64,000 bases of DNA from Streptomyces sp. MMBL 11-1 (lineage in GTDB: Bacteria; Actinomycetota; Actinomycetes; Streptomycetales; Streptomycetaceae), in NCBI RefSeq assembly GCF_028622875.1, contig NZ_CP117710.1, forward strand, positions 310,001 to 374,000, read 5' to 3'. The notes beneath the pieces were generated by a model. The model made no database searches, was not told the DNA's origin, and saw only the letters and a list, made by a program, of their open reading frames with translations. Of this stretch, positions 50,040 through 58,277 are shown in pieces (positions within the stretch are counted from its first letter, which is position 1; each line of letters begins with the position of its first letter). The position numbers and the translations under genes are program-made.

Positions 50040-50588
50040 TCACGGCGCTGCGACCAGTACGTACGTCCAGGCCTCCGACCCGGCAATGCGCCGGTGGAAG
50101 CGGCCCGCAGGGCGATGGAACGAGAGTTCCTCGTGGCCACCCTCCAGGCGCTCGACGAGCAACTGCTGAAGCGCGGCCAGGCTCAGCGTGACGAGAGCCG
50201 GCGCGCGGTCTGACCTGTTGACGCGCCGGAGTGCGAGTTCCTCCGGTGCGTACGGGACGGATCCGGAGGCGCTCAGCCCCCCGAACGCCGCCGCGATGGC
50301 ATCGGCAGTGCGCAGAGGACTGCCCGGCAGCGGGCCGGTGGTGGGCAACTGCCGGGGTATGAACCGCAAGCTCGTCCGGATGCCGCGCGGGTGCGCCCCG
50401 AAGAGTGCGGGCTCCGGCCCGGCAAGTCCGGCGCGCACCTGGTCGTCCCGAAAGGGACCGGTGCCGTCCGCGTTGAGGTGGCTGATCCACTGGCCGCCCT
50501 GGCGGTGCCAGACCCGGGGGCCGTTCGTCTGGGCGATTCGGTCGCCGTCCCACAGGCGCTGCGGTACAGCCATGGCCGGTGTTGGCAT
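50040..50588 (-). CDS. Hypothetical protein
   Basis: 182-aa protein from ATG 50588. Contains RVWHRQGGQWISHLNADG, a central IRTSLRFIPRQLPTTGPLPG and a C-terminal SLAALQQLLVERLEGGHEEL with strand end AWTYVLVAAP. No family recognised. Same unit as the membrane protein at 50675-51100. Confidence 0.65.
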   Translation of the reverse strand: MPTPAMAVPQRLWDGDRIAQTNGPRVWHRQGGQWISHLNADGTGPFRDDQVRAGLAGPEPALFGAHPRGIRTSLRFIPRQLPTTGPLPGSPLRTADAIAAAFGGLSASGSVPYAPEELALRRVNRSDRAPALVTLSLAALQQLLVERLEGGHEELSFHRPAGRFHRRIAGSEAWTYVLVAAP

Positions 50589-50674
50589 GTCCTGTCCTTG
50601 ATCTCTTCGGAGGTGGGGTGCGCCATCACCGGCGACGGGCGAGGGTGCCCAAGCCCCTGGGGCGGTTGCGGGAT

Positions 50675-51100
50675 TCAGCGCCGGGCGCGCCGACGGGCGG
50701 GGCGGGCGGCGCGGTGCAGCCGGTGGTGGACGGCACAGAGCGTGATGAAGAAGGCGATGGTGAGGGTTCCGGGCAGGGTGGTCGCGGCGGAGAGCGTGCT
50801 GCCGGTGAAGAGGACGCCGAGGGCGAAGCCCGCCAGGGCCAGCAGGGCGAGTCCGTCGGTGAAGGACGCGGCAACCGCCAGCGTGGGGCGAGAGGTGCGC
50901 GTGCCGTGCGAGGCCCCGAGGCCGAGGGCGAAGGCGAGCATCCACAGGCCGAGACCCGAGATGACGGCGAAGGCGAATGCCAGCAGAGGCGGCGTGCTGC
51001 TGAAAAGGGCGGGCGCCGCCAGGGCGAGGGCCGTGAGGCGCAGAAGCGGGAGTGCTCGCCGGGTGTCGGGGCGGCTGGGGCGGTTCGCGCTCGCGCTCAT
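50675..51100 (-). CDS. Four-span small membrane protein
   Basis: 141-aa protein from ATG 51100 (GAGAGGG upstream). Four hydrophobic segments: LTALALAAPALFSSTPPLLA, FAVISGLGLWMLAFALGLG, GLALLALAGFALGVLFTGST and LTIAFFITLCAVHH. The C-terminal tail is arginine-rich. It is a SpdB/SpdA-like small membrane protein in appearance. First gene of the unit from 51153-51195. Confidence 0.7.
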   Translation of the reverse strand: MSASANRPSRPDTRRALPLLRLTALALAAPALFSSTPPLLAFAFAVISGLGLWMLAFALGLGASHGTRTSRPTLAVAASFTDGLALLALAGFALGVLFTGSTLSAATTLPGTLTIAFFITLCAVHHRLHRAARPARRRARR

Positions 51101-51152
51101 GGTGTCCCTCTCGGTTCGGAGAGGGCGACGCCCTCCCTCCTCATCGGGAACT

Positions 51153-51195
51153 AATTTACTCACACCCCCTTCGACTGTCAAGTCATAATTGTCAA
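51153..51195 (-). promoter_or_regulatory. Family promoter for 51.1-49.3 kb unit
   Basis: Minus strand: TTGACA (51181-51176), 17 bases, TAAATT (51158-51153), upstream box GACAATTATGACTTGAC that overlaps the stop of the preceding gene. Confidence 0.78.
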
Positions 51196-51443
51196 AAGGG
51201 GATGGTGGCTTCAGCTGTGCCGTGCGGCCGATTCACGTGGATGACCACCGGCAGGCGGTCGCCCCAATCCGTTGCCTCCTCGGCGTCGCAGAGGATGAGC
51301 AGGCAACCGTCATCGCTGAAGTAGGCGCCGATACGCAGAGGTCCCAGGAGCACGACCGGAATGGCGTCGTCATCCCCTGGTTCGGGGGTCAGGAAGGAAG
51401 CGGTGCGGTTGAGGGCGCGGGCGCGATCGTCCATGGGGGTCAA
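51192..51443 (-). CDS. Small hypothetical protein
   Basis: 83-aa protein from TTG 51443 (AAGGGA seven bases upstream). Beta-rich: AIPVVLLGPLRIGAYFSDDG, CLLILCDAEEATDWGDRLPV, VIHVNRPHG. Last gene before the next promoter. Family unknown. Confidence 0.6.
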   Translation of the reverse strand: MTPMDDRARALNRTASFLTPEPGDDDAIPVVLLGPLRIGAYFSDDGCLLILCDAEEATDWGDRLPVVIHVNRPHGTAEATIPF

Positions 51444-51478
51444 GTGCGTTCCCTTCGTCGTGAGGTGGCGAGCCGGTG

Positions 51479-52051
51479 TCAGGCCGGGCGCGCCGGGGCG
51501 TCCTCGTAGGCGGCCCCGAGATCGGTGGGGAGGAACACCCACGGGACGTCCCCCGGGTACAGCACACGGGCGATGAAGCCGGGCAGCCAGATGCTGTCCC
51601 CGCTGATACGGCTCATGGTCGGCCCTAGGTAGGTGACAAGCGTGCCGTACGGATCGGCGATGACGTCCCCGACACGGATCTCCTCGCCCGTCGCCACGAT
51701 GCGCAGGACCCGGATCGCCTCGCGCGGGTCGTGCCGCTCGCCCAGCATGGAGTTCCTGGTGATCGTGGAAGGCTCCTGGCGCTGCTGCTCGGCGCGCAGG
51801 TCGTACGCGGCCAGGGCGGCGTCCCCGGCTGGGGTGATCTCCACCCTGCCGCCGGCATCGGCCCACCGGAGCCAGCCACGGCCGAAGGCGCGGTGGACCG
51901 CGTCGGGACGCAGGTAAGAGGGGAGAGAGCCTGAGCGGTCGACGAAGCAGCGAAGGGCGCCGAACTCACGTACGGCCGAGAGAGCCCCGCTCCGCGCGGA
52001 TCGCAGAGCGCGCGCCTCGCGCCCGCCGGGGTGCTGGATCAGGACGTTCAG
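51479..52051 (-). CDS. Hypothetical protein with winged-helix-like N-terminus, CTG start
   Basis: 190 aa from CTG 52051, which has AAGGAG nine bases upstream; the next conventional start is GTG 51844 and would delete 69 residues that read as protein (SAVREFGALRCFVDRSGS, HRAFGRGWLRWADAGG). The N-terminal part resembles a winged helix ending in VEITPAGDAAL. The C-terminal part has DPREAIRVLRIVATGEEIRV, then PYGTLVTYLGPTMSRISGDS, a beta-rich domain. Possibly a DNA-binding regulator; family not recognised. Confidence 0.65.
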   Translation of the reverse strand: MNVLIQHPGGREARALRSARSGALSAVREFGALRCFVDRSGSLPSYLRPDAVHRAFGRGWLRWADAGGRVEITPAGDAALAAYDLRAEQQRQEPSTITRNSMLGERHDPREAIRVLRIVATGEEIRVGDVIADPYGTLVTYLGPTMSRISGDSIWLPGFIARVLYPGDVPWVFLPTDLGAAYEDAPARPA

Positions 52052-52096
52052 GGTTCTGCTCCTTCGGGAAGTTCATGATGGCCGGTCGGACGGAAG

Positions 52097-52984
52097 TCAG
52101 GATGCGGTGAGGCGAACGGCGTACGCGGCCAGGGCAGAGGCCGCAGAGCGTTCGTCCCAGCTGACGCGCAGGGTCGAACCGTGGCGGCGCAGGACGGTCC
52201 GGCGGTCCTCGTGCGCGAACTCGGTACCCGGAGCGCCAGGAAGCCGCCGCGGGAGGTGACGGACATCCTCCCGCTCGCCGGCGGAGCCGAGGTCCGCGGC
52301 CAGGTGGCGAAGATCGTCGTCCCGGTGGACGCAGCCGCCGTGACAGGTCAGCAGGGCCAGGCGGGGGCCGCCGCTCCGCGCATAGATCGCGTGCCGGGTG
52401 TGGCTGCCCATCTGCCGCGTGCGGACCACCGCTGCCGAGGACGCCGGGTTGTTGCGCACCAGCCAGAAGGCTTCACCCTCGCTGTCCCGGAACGACCGCC
52501 CGAGCCGAACACCGGGGGTGTGGCGAATCGTGGCCCAGTCCGCCGAAACGCCGGCCGCTGCCCCCAGCCAGGTGCACGGCTCCAAGGTGCTGCGCCCGGC
52601 TGCCGGGTCGGAGAAGAGTGCCCCGGGTGTGGGCGGCAGGGGCCGGACGCGGACCAGGAGCAGCGGGGTGGCCGCGGGCCAGTCGATGCCGTGCTCGCGA
52701 AGATGCGCGTGCTGGACTGGGCAGGCGCCGCATCGGCCGGGTTCCGGCGCGCTGCAGCGATCGAAGCCGCCCCACCGCTGGCGTCCGGTCATGGACTCGA
52801 AGAGAGTCGGATAGTTGGTGGGCAGCAGACCGCACTGGTTGCGGTCCCCGAAGTGGGCGCTGAGCGAAAGCCGGTTCCAGCCCTGCCCGTCGGGGCCTCG
52901 GGGGCCGTAGCCGGGTGCGGGCAGAAAGAGCGTCAAGCCGGGCTCCGTGTTGTCGTCGTGGAAAAGGGGAGGGGACGGGCCCAT
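52097..52984 (-). CDS. Cysteine-containing hypothetical protein
   Basis: 295-aa protein from ATG 52984. Contains GLTLFLPAPGYGPRGPDGQG, a cysteine-rich turn FDRCSAPEPGRCGACPVQHA (~75-95), FWLVRNNPASSAAVVRTRQM and LTCHGGCVHRDDDLRHLAAD. The two cysteine groups suggest a metal site. Unknown family. Confidence 0.65.
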   Translation of the reverse strand: MGPSPPLFHDDNTEPGLTLFLPAPGYGPRGPDGQGWNRLSLSAHFGDRNQCGLLPTNYPTLFESMTGRQRWGGFDRCSAPEPGRCGACPVQHAHLREHGIDWPAATPLLLVRVRPLPPTPGALFSDPAAGRSTLEPCTWLGAAAGVSADWATIRHTPGVRLGRSFRDSEGEAFWLVRNNPASSAAVVRTRQMGSHTRHAIYARSGGPRLALLTCHGGCVHRDDDLRHLAADLGSAGEREDVRHLPRRLPGAPGTEFAHEDRRTVLRRHGSTLRVSWDERSAASALAAYAVRLTAS

Positions 52985-53026
52985 TGGCGGGCTGCCGCCA
53001 GGACGGGCGGCACAAGGCCCGTGGGG

Positions 53027-53725
53027 CTACGTGTGTGCGAAGTCGCGTTCGTGCTCCGGGCAGTGGTCGTCGTTCCGCCCCTTGGGCGCGGTGCAGAACT
53101 CCGTGAACGGCGTGCCTTCGGCTGCCTGCCAGCCGCACTGCCAGGACTGGACGTCCCCCGCCGTCGGGGCACGCGGCGGCAGTGCAACAGAACGGCGGCC
53201 GAGAAGCAGCGCGCGCCACGACGCGGTCAGGTTCGCGGCGTCGCCGTCCTCGGCGGGGTAGAGGCCGAAGAACTCGGCGGCCTCGGCGTCGCGGAACTCC
53301 AACTCCGCCTGGCCGACTTCCCAGTCGCCGTAGAGCTGGCCCACGACGCAGTCGGCGCTGGAGTCGATGTCGAGCACGCTGGGGTCGATCCGGTCCCGCC
53401 AGCCGGCGGGCCCGTACCGGTCGAGGAGCCTGACGCCGTTGTCCACGCGGACGTCGGCAGACAGCGGTTCAATGATCACGTGGTTCTCCGGGGAGTCGTG
53501 GGCTGACAGGCGACGGCCGCCCGGCCGCCCGGGGGGTGTTCTTGACCGCATCAGCCCCTGACGGTGGCGTTGTGCTGGGCCATACAGCCGGCGGGCTTCG
53601 GCCGGATCCGCGTGGACGTAAGCGATCAGGCTGCCCTGTGACTCGTCGACGATTCCGCGCGTCGCGGGGCCGAAAGAGGCGCGACCGGGGTCGTCCTCGG
53701 CGATCGAAGCGTCCACGAAGATCAT
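53027..53725 (-). CDS. Hypothetical protein, possibly two joined genes
   Basis: 232-aa frame from ATG 53725. The first ~60 residues (MIFVDASIAEDDPGRASFGP) and the last 150 residues look like separate domains joined by a proline/arginine-rich stretch. A GTG at 53479 with GGAG six bases upstream could start the second part alone (150 aa), which contains RLLDRYGPAGWRDRIDPSVL, CVVGQLYGDWEVGQ and a C-terminal CTAPKGRNDDHCPEHERDF. The second part resembles a recurrent Streptomyces hypothetical protein. Either an in-frame fusion or two genes. Confidence 0.6.
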   Translation of the reverse strand: MIFVDASIAEDDPGRASFGPATRGIVDESQGSLIAYVHADPAEARRLYGPAQRHRQGLMRSRTPPGRPGGRRLSAHDSPENHVIIEPLSADVRVDNGVRLLDRYGPAGWRDRIDPSVLDIDSSADCVVGQLYGDWEVGQAELEFRDAEAAEFFGLYPAEDGDAANLTASWRALLLGRRSVALPPRAPTAGDVQSWQCGWQAAEGTPFTEFCTAPKGRNDDHCPEHERDFAHT

Positions 53726-53792
53726 GGGGCGGCTCTCTTCCTTACGGAAGTCGCGAGTTGGGGATGCTGGACGGCTATGGGGCCGCCCTGCG

Positions 53793-54059
53793 TCAGGTCA
53801 GGTCCCGAGCACCTTCGGGTACGGCCGACAGGGCAGTGCGCATGGCGTCGTCGATCTCCGTGCTCAGGTCGTGGAGCGCGGCGTGGCGAGCGACCGTCAC
53901 GTCATGGTCGGAGCCGTCCATGGCGAAGTCAGTGGGGCTCAGAGGCTGCATCGAGTCCCAGGTCGAGTTGGTGACGGCGAGGAGAGCCGCCCGGCACTGC
54001 GCCAGCGTGGCGTTGGCGATGAGGGCGTCGATGTCCGGCTTGGGGGCCTGGGCGGGCAT
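53793..54059 (-). CDS. Small helical hypothetical protein
   Basis: 88-aa protein from ATG 54059 (GGAGGAA upstream). Helical: IDALIANATLAQCRAALLAV and LHDLSTEIDDAMRTALSA. Unknown function. Confidence 0.6.
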   Translation of the reverse strand: MPAQAPKPDIDALIANATLAQCRAALLAVTNSTWDSMQPLSPTDFAMDGSDHDVTVARHAALHDLSTEIDDAMRTALSAVPEGARDLT

Positions 54060-54118
54060 GGTTCCTCCACTGTCTTGGATTCGGGGGATCGGGTCGGCCA
54101 CCTGGCCGGTCGGCGGCG

Positions 54119-54391
54119 TCAGATGACGCGCATCCCGACGAGACGGGGGCCGGTGTCGCGCACTCCGCACCACTCGTCGGCGCAGTCGGGGCACAGGACG
54201 TAACAGCCGCACTCGTCGCGGTCCAGCACATGCCATCCGGCGTCCTGCGCTTCGTGTTCGCCGTCGCCGTCCTCGAAGAACGGGGACTGCCTCGGGCACT
54301 GATCGCAGGTGATCCGCTCGTACTCCGTCACGTCCATCGGGTGCACCGGAACGAGAAGCGGGGCGGTGGTCTCGGCGATCAGAACGGTCAA
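54119..54391 (-). CDS. Small zinc-ribbon-like protein
   Basis: 90-aa protein from TTG 54391 (GGGAG upstream). Cysteines occur in ITCDQCPRQSPFFEDGDG and ECGCYVLCPDCADEWCG, enough for two metal sites of the CXXC type. First gene after the 54458-54500 promoter. Confidence 0.65.
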   Translation of the reverse strand: MTVLIAETTAPLLVPVHPMDVTEYERITCDQCPRQSPFFEDGDGEHEAQDAGWHVLDRDECGCYVLCPDCADEWCGVRDTGPRLVGMRVI

Positions 54392-54457
54392 AGCGCGTCT
54401 CCCGGGAGAGGTGGGGCGGGTTGCTTGCCGGGGCTGATGCCCGCCCCGACAAGAACT

Positions 54458-54500
54458 AATTTACTCTATAGGCGCGCGACAGTCAAATCTGTGTTGTCAT
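54458..54500 (-). promoter_or_regulatory. Family promoter for 54.4-51.2 kb unit
   Basis: Minus strand: TTGACT (54486-54481), 17 bases, TAAATT (54463-54458), upstream box GACAACACAGATTTGAC overlapping the stop of the DUF262 gene. Confidence 0.78.
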
Positions 54501-55108
54501 TCGGTGTTGACTGCGGTCCGGACTCGCTCGGCGTTCGCCATGCTGGCGGCCGACTGGGGGGAGCCTCCGCCGTTGACGACGAGATAGAACGCGGCCTCGT
54601 CCGCTTCGGTGGCGCACTCCTTGGTCTCGCCGACGAGCAGCGAGCAGTACCGCTCCATGAACCTCACACCCTTCTCGGTGAGGCCCGAGTGGCGGACGTA
54701 GGGGCCGTCGTCGGTGTCCTCGGTGCGCCCGACGTGGTCAGCGGGAAGCCAGGAAGCCGGGATGGTGAACTCGCTGTTGAACCACATCACCGCCGTGGTG
54801 AGGCGCTGTTTGCCGTCCACGCAGGCCCACAGCGGCTCCCCCGGCGTCTCGTAGGGATCGCGGCCGGGGTTGGCTGCCGCCCAGGCCGAGTTGCAGCGGT
54901 CGGAGAGGATCACGACCCCGGCCGGCCTGCCCAGAAGCCAGGTGTGGACGAGATTGATGCGCTGATCCGGCGTCCATACGTCGCCGCGCTGATAGGACGG
55001 GTCGAGCGTGATCTCGCCTTCCACGATCCGGCGGGCGAGCCACTTCGCGGACTGGAAGGAGGGGGTCAGGCTGATGTGGTCGAGCGGCGCGGCTGTCTGG
55101 CGGGTCAT
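54497..55108 (-). CDS. DUF262 (ParB/GmrS-like) domain protein
   Basis: 203-aa protein from ATG 55108. Shows the DUF262 N-terminal fold: QSAKWLARRIVEGEITLDPS, YQRGDVWTPDQRINLVHTWL, RPAGVVILSD and the signature VDGKQRLTTAVMWFN. DUF262 binds nucleotides (ParB-like fold) and in GmrSD-type enzymes is fused to an HNH nuclease that attacks modified phage DNA. Here the nuclease half is absent; the protein stops after a helical tail, so it is a stand-alone domain. It forms its own unit under the 55350-55394 promoter. Confidence 0.85.
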   Translation of the reverse strand: MTRQTAAPLDHISLTPSFQSAKWLARRIVEGEITLDPSYQRGDVWTPDQRINLVHTWLLGRPAGVVILSDRCNSAWAAANPGRDPYETPGEPLWACVDGKQRLTTAVMWFNSEFTIPASWLPADHVGRTEDTDDGPYVRHSGLTEKGVRFMERYCSLLVGETKECATEADEAAFYLVVNGGGSPQSAASMANAERVRTAVNTE

Positions 55109-55349
55109 ACGTTCCTCGGCGAAGTCGTGTCCCCTTCGGGGGGCGGGGTGTGCAACGCGGACGTACGGGCCGCGTCCGGGCTCGATAGGCGGGGAGGCCG
55201 CACCGTAACGTGCGGAGGGCCGGGGAGGCGTAAGCCCTGGCCTGTATGAGTGGGCGGCGCAAGGCCCTGTCGAAGGGCGGGGTCAATGGTCCGCGCGCCC
55301 TGGGCCGGGTGCTTGCTCCAGGGCCCATCCCTCGGAGCCCGCAGGCGCT

Positions 55350-55394
55350 AATTTACGCCTACGGGTGCCGTCAGGTCAATTGTTACGCGTCATT
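55350..55394 (-). promoter_or_regulatory. Family promoter for DUF262 gene
   Basis: Minus strand: TTGACC (55379-55374), 18 bases, TAAATT (55355-55350), upstream box GACGCGTAACAATTGAC. It leaves a long 5' leader of ~235 bases (55109-55349) in which I see no gene. Confidence 0.72.
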
Positions 55395-55424
55395 CAAGCC
55401 CCGCCGAGGCGGCGTTCGTCGCCA

Positions 55425-55467
55425 ATGACATGGAAGAATTGACACAATCAAGCAATGTGAGTAAATT
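55425..55467 (+). promoter_or_regulatory. Family promoter, plus strand
   Basis: TTGACA (55439-55444), 17 bases, TAAATT (55462-55467), upstream box GACATGGAAGAATTGAC. Divergent from the DUF262 promoter with 31 bases between; it serves the plus-strand genes from 55583. Confidence 0.78.
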
Positions 55468-55582
55468 AGGTCCTTAGTTGCTCTGCCTCCTCGCGACGGC
55501 GAATCCGCCGCTGACCCGACACGGCTCGCCGAGGCTTCGTCCAGCTGCTCCGAGCGCGGAGCACTCAGCAGGAGGTACTTCA

Positions 55583-55777
55583 ATGGCTGCCCAGACCACT
55601 TCCCGCGAGACCGTCTACCTGCAGTGGGACCGTCACGGATTCATGACGTCGGTGGTCGAGTTCCCCGCCGGCCACGACTGCGAGCTGATCGAGAGGTGGC
55701 GTCGCCGCGTCACAGCAAACGGCGGCTGGCCGGTCGAAGCGGGGAGCCCTGCACCGCTCACGACAAGCGGCGGCTGA
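55583..55777 (+). CDS. Small hypothetical protein
   Basis: 64-aa protein from ATG 55583 behind AGGAGG. Contains VYLQWDRHGFMTSVVEFPAG and LIERWRRRVTANGGWP. First gene of the plus-strand unit from the 55425 promoter. Unknown family. Confidence 0.65.
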   Translation: MAAQTTSRETVYLQWDRHGFMTSVVEFPAGHDCELIERWRRRVTANGGWPVEAGSPAPLTTSGG

Positions 55778-55839
55778 GCACGACATGTTCAGCCAGATGG
55801 CATCGCCTCGCAGTACGCCCTGATTCTTGGAGGAGCCCC

Positions 55840-56439
55840 ATGAGTGACGCCACCCGCTGCGCCCACTGCCTCATGCCCGCTGAAGCGGACTCGGCCGGCA
55901 TCGCGGCCGAGCACGACTTCCCCTACGCCGCGTACAACTACGGACTGTGCAAGGGATCGAACAAGCCCACCCTTGCAGCACCAGCCACTCCGCCCGCCGT
56001 CTGGGGGGACGACAGCCGCCGGTTCGTTGAGATCGGCGTGCTGCCCTCTCCGCTTCCGCGCGCCGAGAGGGCAGGGTGGACCATCACCGTCAGCGGAGTC
56101 CGCTTCACGCACTTCTGGCACTGCTGGAGCTGCCGCAAGCCGGTCCACGTCGCCACCGACGGCGGGGTCATCAGGGCGGGCTTCGACTCCAAGGGGCGCT
56201 TCTTCGAGACGTCCCGGCCCGGTCGCCGCGCCACCTACGTCGGACCGTGCCCGAATGGCTGCGGCACCCAGCTGAGCCTGGGCACCGGCAGGTCCGGCGG
56301 CGAGTCTCACCCGCTTCCCGTGGCCGAGGGGCGCACCGTCCTGAACCGCGAGTGGGAGATCCTGCGCCACGACCTCGGCGTACACACTCCCGAGATGACA
56401 AGAAGCGATCTGGCGCGGCTGCGTCCGACCACCGGGTGA
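55840..56439 (+). CDS. Cysteine-rich hypothetical protein
   Basis: 199-aa protein from ATG 55840 (GGAGG upstream). Three cysteine groups: CAHCLMP at the N-terminus, HFWHCWSCRKPVHVATDGG (~88-106) and GPCPNGCGTQ (~137-146), likely zinc sites. The C-terminal tail is helical. Not recognised; it may be a nucleic-acid-binding zinc protein. Confidence 0.7.
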   Translation: MSDATRCAHCLMPAEADSAGIAAEHDFPYAAYNYGLCKGSNKPTLAAPATPPAVWGDDSRRFVEIGVLPSPLPRAERAGWTITVSGVRFTHFWHCWSCRKPVHVATDGGVIRAGFDSKGRFFETSRPGRRATYVGPCPNGCGTQLSLGTGRSGGESHPLPVAEGRTVLNREWEILRHDLGVHTPEMTRSDLARLRPTTG

Positions 56440-56571
56440 CTCCACCCGCGCCCGCCCCCGGCCCTGCCGCTGAGGTGGCCTCACGTGCCGGCTCCAGGCT
56501 GGCGCGCCGAGGGCGGGATACCTCTCCGAACTCGCCTTGTACCCAGTTCCCTGACGTCCCCTGGAGCCTTC

Positions 56572-56943
56572 ATGCCGTTTCACCAGATCCACCCCTATCC
56601 GGCCTGCGACCCGGGGTTCCGCCTCGACATCGACGGCCGAGCCCGATTTCTTCATGCAGGCTTCACCGTCGACATCCAGGTGCGCCCGGCAACTCACGAG
56701 GACATGCCGCCGTCCGTCAGCGAGGTGCCCTCCTTCGCCGTCATGATGATCGGCACCATCACCATGGAGGGCGCCGTGCTGTGCGAGGTGTCCGAAGCTG
56801 CCAACGAGCGTGAGCCCGCCCGCATGCGCGAAGCCCTGGAGTCGGCTCTCTCCCGCGCGGTCGAGGAGGCTCGACGGGCGGTCGAGAAGATGGTGAAGCG
56901 TATCGAGCAGATCGACCGCGAGCAGCGTTCCGCCTCTGGGTGA
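56572..56943 (+). CDS. Hypothetical protein with C-terminal coiled coil
   Basis: 123-aa protein from ATG 56572 (TGGAG upstream). N-terminal beta domain (FRLDIDGRARFLHAGFTVDI, SFAVMMIGTITMEGAVLCEV), then a long charged helix (MREALESALSRAVEEARRAV) likely to form a coiled coil. Unknown family. Last gene before the next promoter. Confidence 0.65.
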   Translation: MPFHQIHPYPACDPGFRLDIDGRARFLHAGFTVDIQVRPATHEDMPPSVSEVPSFAVMMIGTITMEGAVLCEVSEAANEREPARMREALESALSRAVEEARRAVEKMVKRIEQIDREQRSASG

Positions 56944-56964
56944 CAGCGCAGGCGCACGACTGTT

Positions 56965-57006
56965 CGACATGTAAAAATTGACAACAGCACACGTTCTGGG
57001 TAAATT
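56965..57006 (+). promoter_or_regulatory. Family promoter, plus strand
   Basis: TTGACA (56978-56983), 17 bases, TAAATT (57001-57006), upstream box GACATGTAAAAATTGAC, the best match to the family consensus. It is followed by a ~245-base GC-rich leader (57007-57256) with no visible gene. Confidence 0.8.
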
Positions 57007-57256
57007 AGTTTCTGTTGGTCGGCGCGCTGCGACCGTCCTCGCCGGAGTGCCCGCCCCCCCCGTAGGGGCCTCCACCACCTGGCGGACCCGGGCGGGGCGA
57101 CGAGGCGCCCTCGGCGTAGCCGACCAGTCGCCCGGTGCACACCGGCCGAGTCCAGCCCGAGAGCCCCGGACTCCGTAGCTCCCCGAGCCCGACAAAGATC
57201 CAAGCCGCAGGTCCGAGCTTCCACAACATCCCGCCACTGCCCGAGGGGTTACAACC

Positions 57257-57634
57257 ATGAGCCGACGAAAGACCAACGACCTCACGCTCCGGACGCCTCT
57301 TCCCCCCGTCCCGGGCGTCGGCGCCCTCGGCATCCGAGTCACGTACGCCACCAACGCCCCGGCGGGCTGGACGGTGGCACTGCTGCGGCTGCCCAACGAC
57401 TACTACGTCGCCATCGGCCACAACCCGCGCGAGCAGTGGGCTGTGGCGTTGCATCACTACGTCGTCCAGGGCACCCGCGTCGTCGACCCCCGGCCGCTGC
57501 GCACCGATCCGTTCACGGGCACTTCTGCGACCTACGGCATCAAGTGGCCGTGGACGGACGGCTACGGAACCGCCTCCGTCCTGCGCGCTCTCGCCACCCT
57601 CGATCCCTACATTCAGAAGCCCGAAGCCTCCTGA
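57257..57634 (+). CDS. Small hypothetical protein
   Basis: 125-aa beta-rich protein from ATG 57257. Contains GIRVTYATNAPAGWTVALLR, NDYYVAIGHNPREQWAVALH and a C-terminal GIKWPWTDGYGTASVLRALA. Family unknown. It lies just before a tRNA-like sequence. Confidence 0.65.
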   Translation: MSRRKTNDLTLRTPLPPVPGVGALGIRVTYATNAPAGWTVALLRLPNDYYVAIGHNPREQWAVALHHYVVQGTRVVDPRPLRTDPFTGTSATYGIKWPWTDGYGTASVLRALATLDPYIQKPEAS

Positions 57635-57716
57635 CCCCCACGGTGCCCGACCGTTCACCGAACCGGTGGACGGTCGTGTCCCGCTCCCCTCTCGTCCACG
57701 CTCCAAGGCCCGAAAG

Positions 57717-57786
57717 GCCTGGGGAGGCAGCGGCCCCTAGCACAGGGCCGTGTGCTGTTGCGCAGGTTCGAATCCTGCCGTGGGCG
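57717..57786 (+). tRNA. tRNA-like sequence, probably degenerate
   Basis: T-arm GCAGGTTCGAATCCTGC (57762-57778) is canonical, followed by acceptor strand CGTGGGC. The 5' strand GCCTGGG pairs only partly (one mismatch, two wobbles). GCACA...TGTGC forms an anticodon-like stem, but the loop has six bases, and no regular D-arm can be drawn. A GTGGGCG/CGCCCAC hairpin overlaps its 3' end (57780-57797). Probably a tRNA relic or decoy; not assigned to an amino acid. Confidence 0.35.
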
Positions 57787-57980
57787 CTCACGCCCACGTT
57801 CCCGCCCCACCCTGGGGCCCTCACCAGGCCGACGCCGTCAGCCGGCAGAACCCGTGGCCCTTCAAACTTGCTCGTCCGAGGACGCGCTACAGGTCAGCCC
57901 ATCAGACACACGGTCGCCCGCACAGCCAGACCGGGTGCGCCTCCCCGGCGCGACCAACGGCACCTGAAAGGCCCGCTCGC

Positions 57981-58214
57981 ATGCAACCAGATGGACGGAC
58001 TGTCCGAGACGAAGATCCGCGGCGGCGGACCGTTTGCAGGCTCTGCGGCAGCGGCCGCCTGATCCCGTATGACTACCGGCCGGAGCCCACTCGCCGTCAG
58101 GACTCCAGGCACTGCTTCGACGGACTGCGGAAAGCAGACCATCACTGCGTCACGACGTGCTTCAAGACCGGGCTGTTGTGTCTGAACTGCAGGCTGTTGA
58201 ATGACGTTTCGTGA
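57981..58214 (+). CDS. Small cysteine-rich protein
   Basis: 77-aa protein from ATG 57981 (GAAAGG nine bases upstream). Contains TVCRLCGSGRLIPYDYRPEP, SRHCFDG, HHCVTTCFKTGLLCLNC: seven or eight cysteines in CXXC-like pairs, resembling a zinc-binding recombination-endonuclease-VII-type or ribbon fold. Function unknown. Confidence 0.65.
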   Translation: MQPDGRTVRDEDPRRRTVCRLCGSGRLIPYDYRPEPTRRQDSRHCFDGLRKADHHCVTTCFKTGLLCLNCRLLNDVS

Positions 58215-58277
58215 GTGCTCGGAGCCCACCCGGACCAAGGCAACACGAGCCCGCGCCGAGTCCAAGGAGAACTGCTC

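Noticed and set aside
57750..58062. Plus-strand coding frame across the tRNA-like sequence
   Set aside because: The apparent peptide is typical of translated tRNA sequence; the real small gene starts at 57981.
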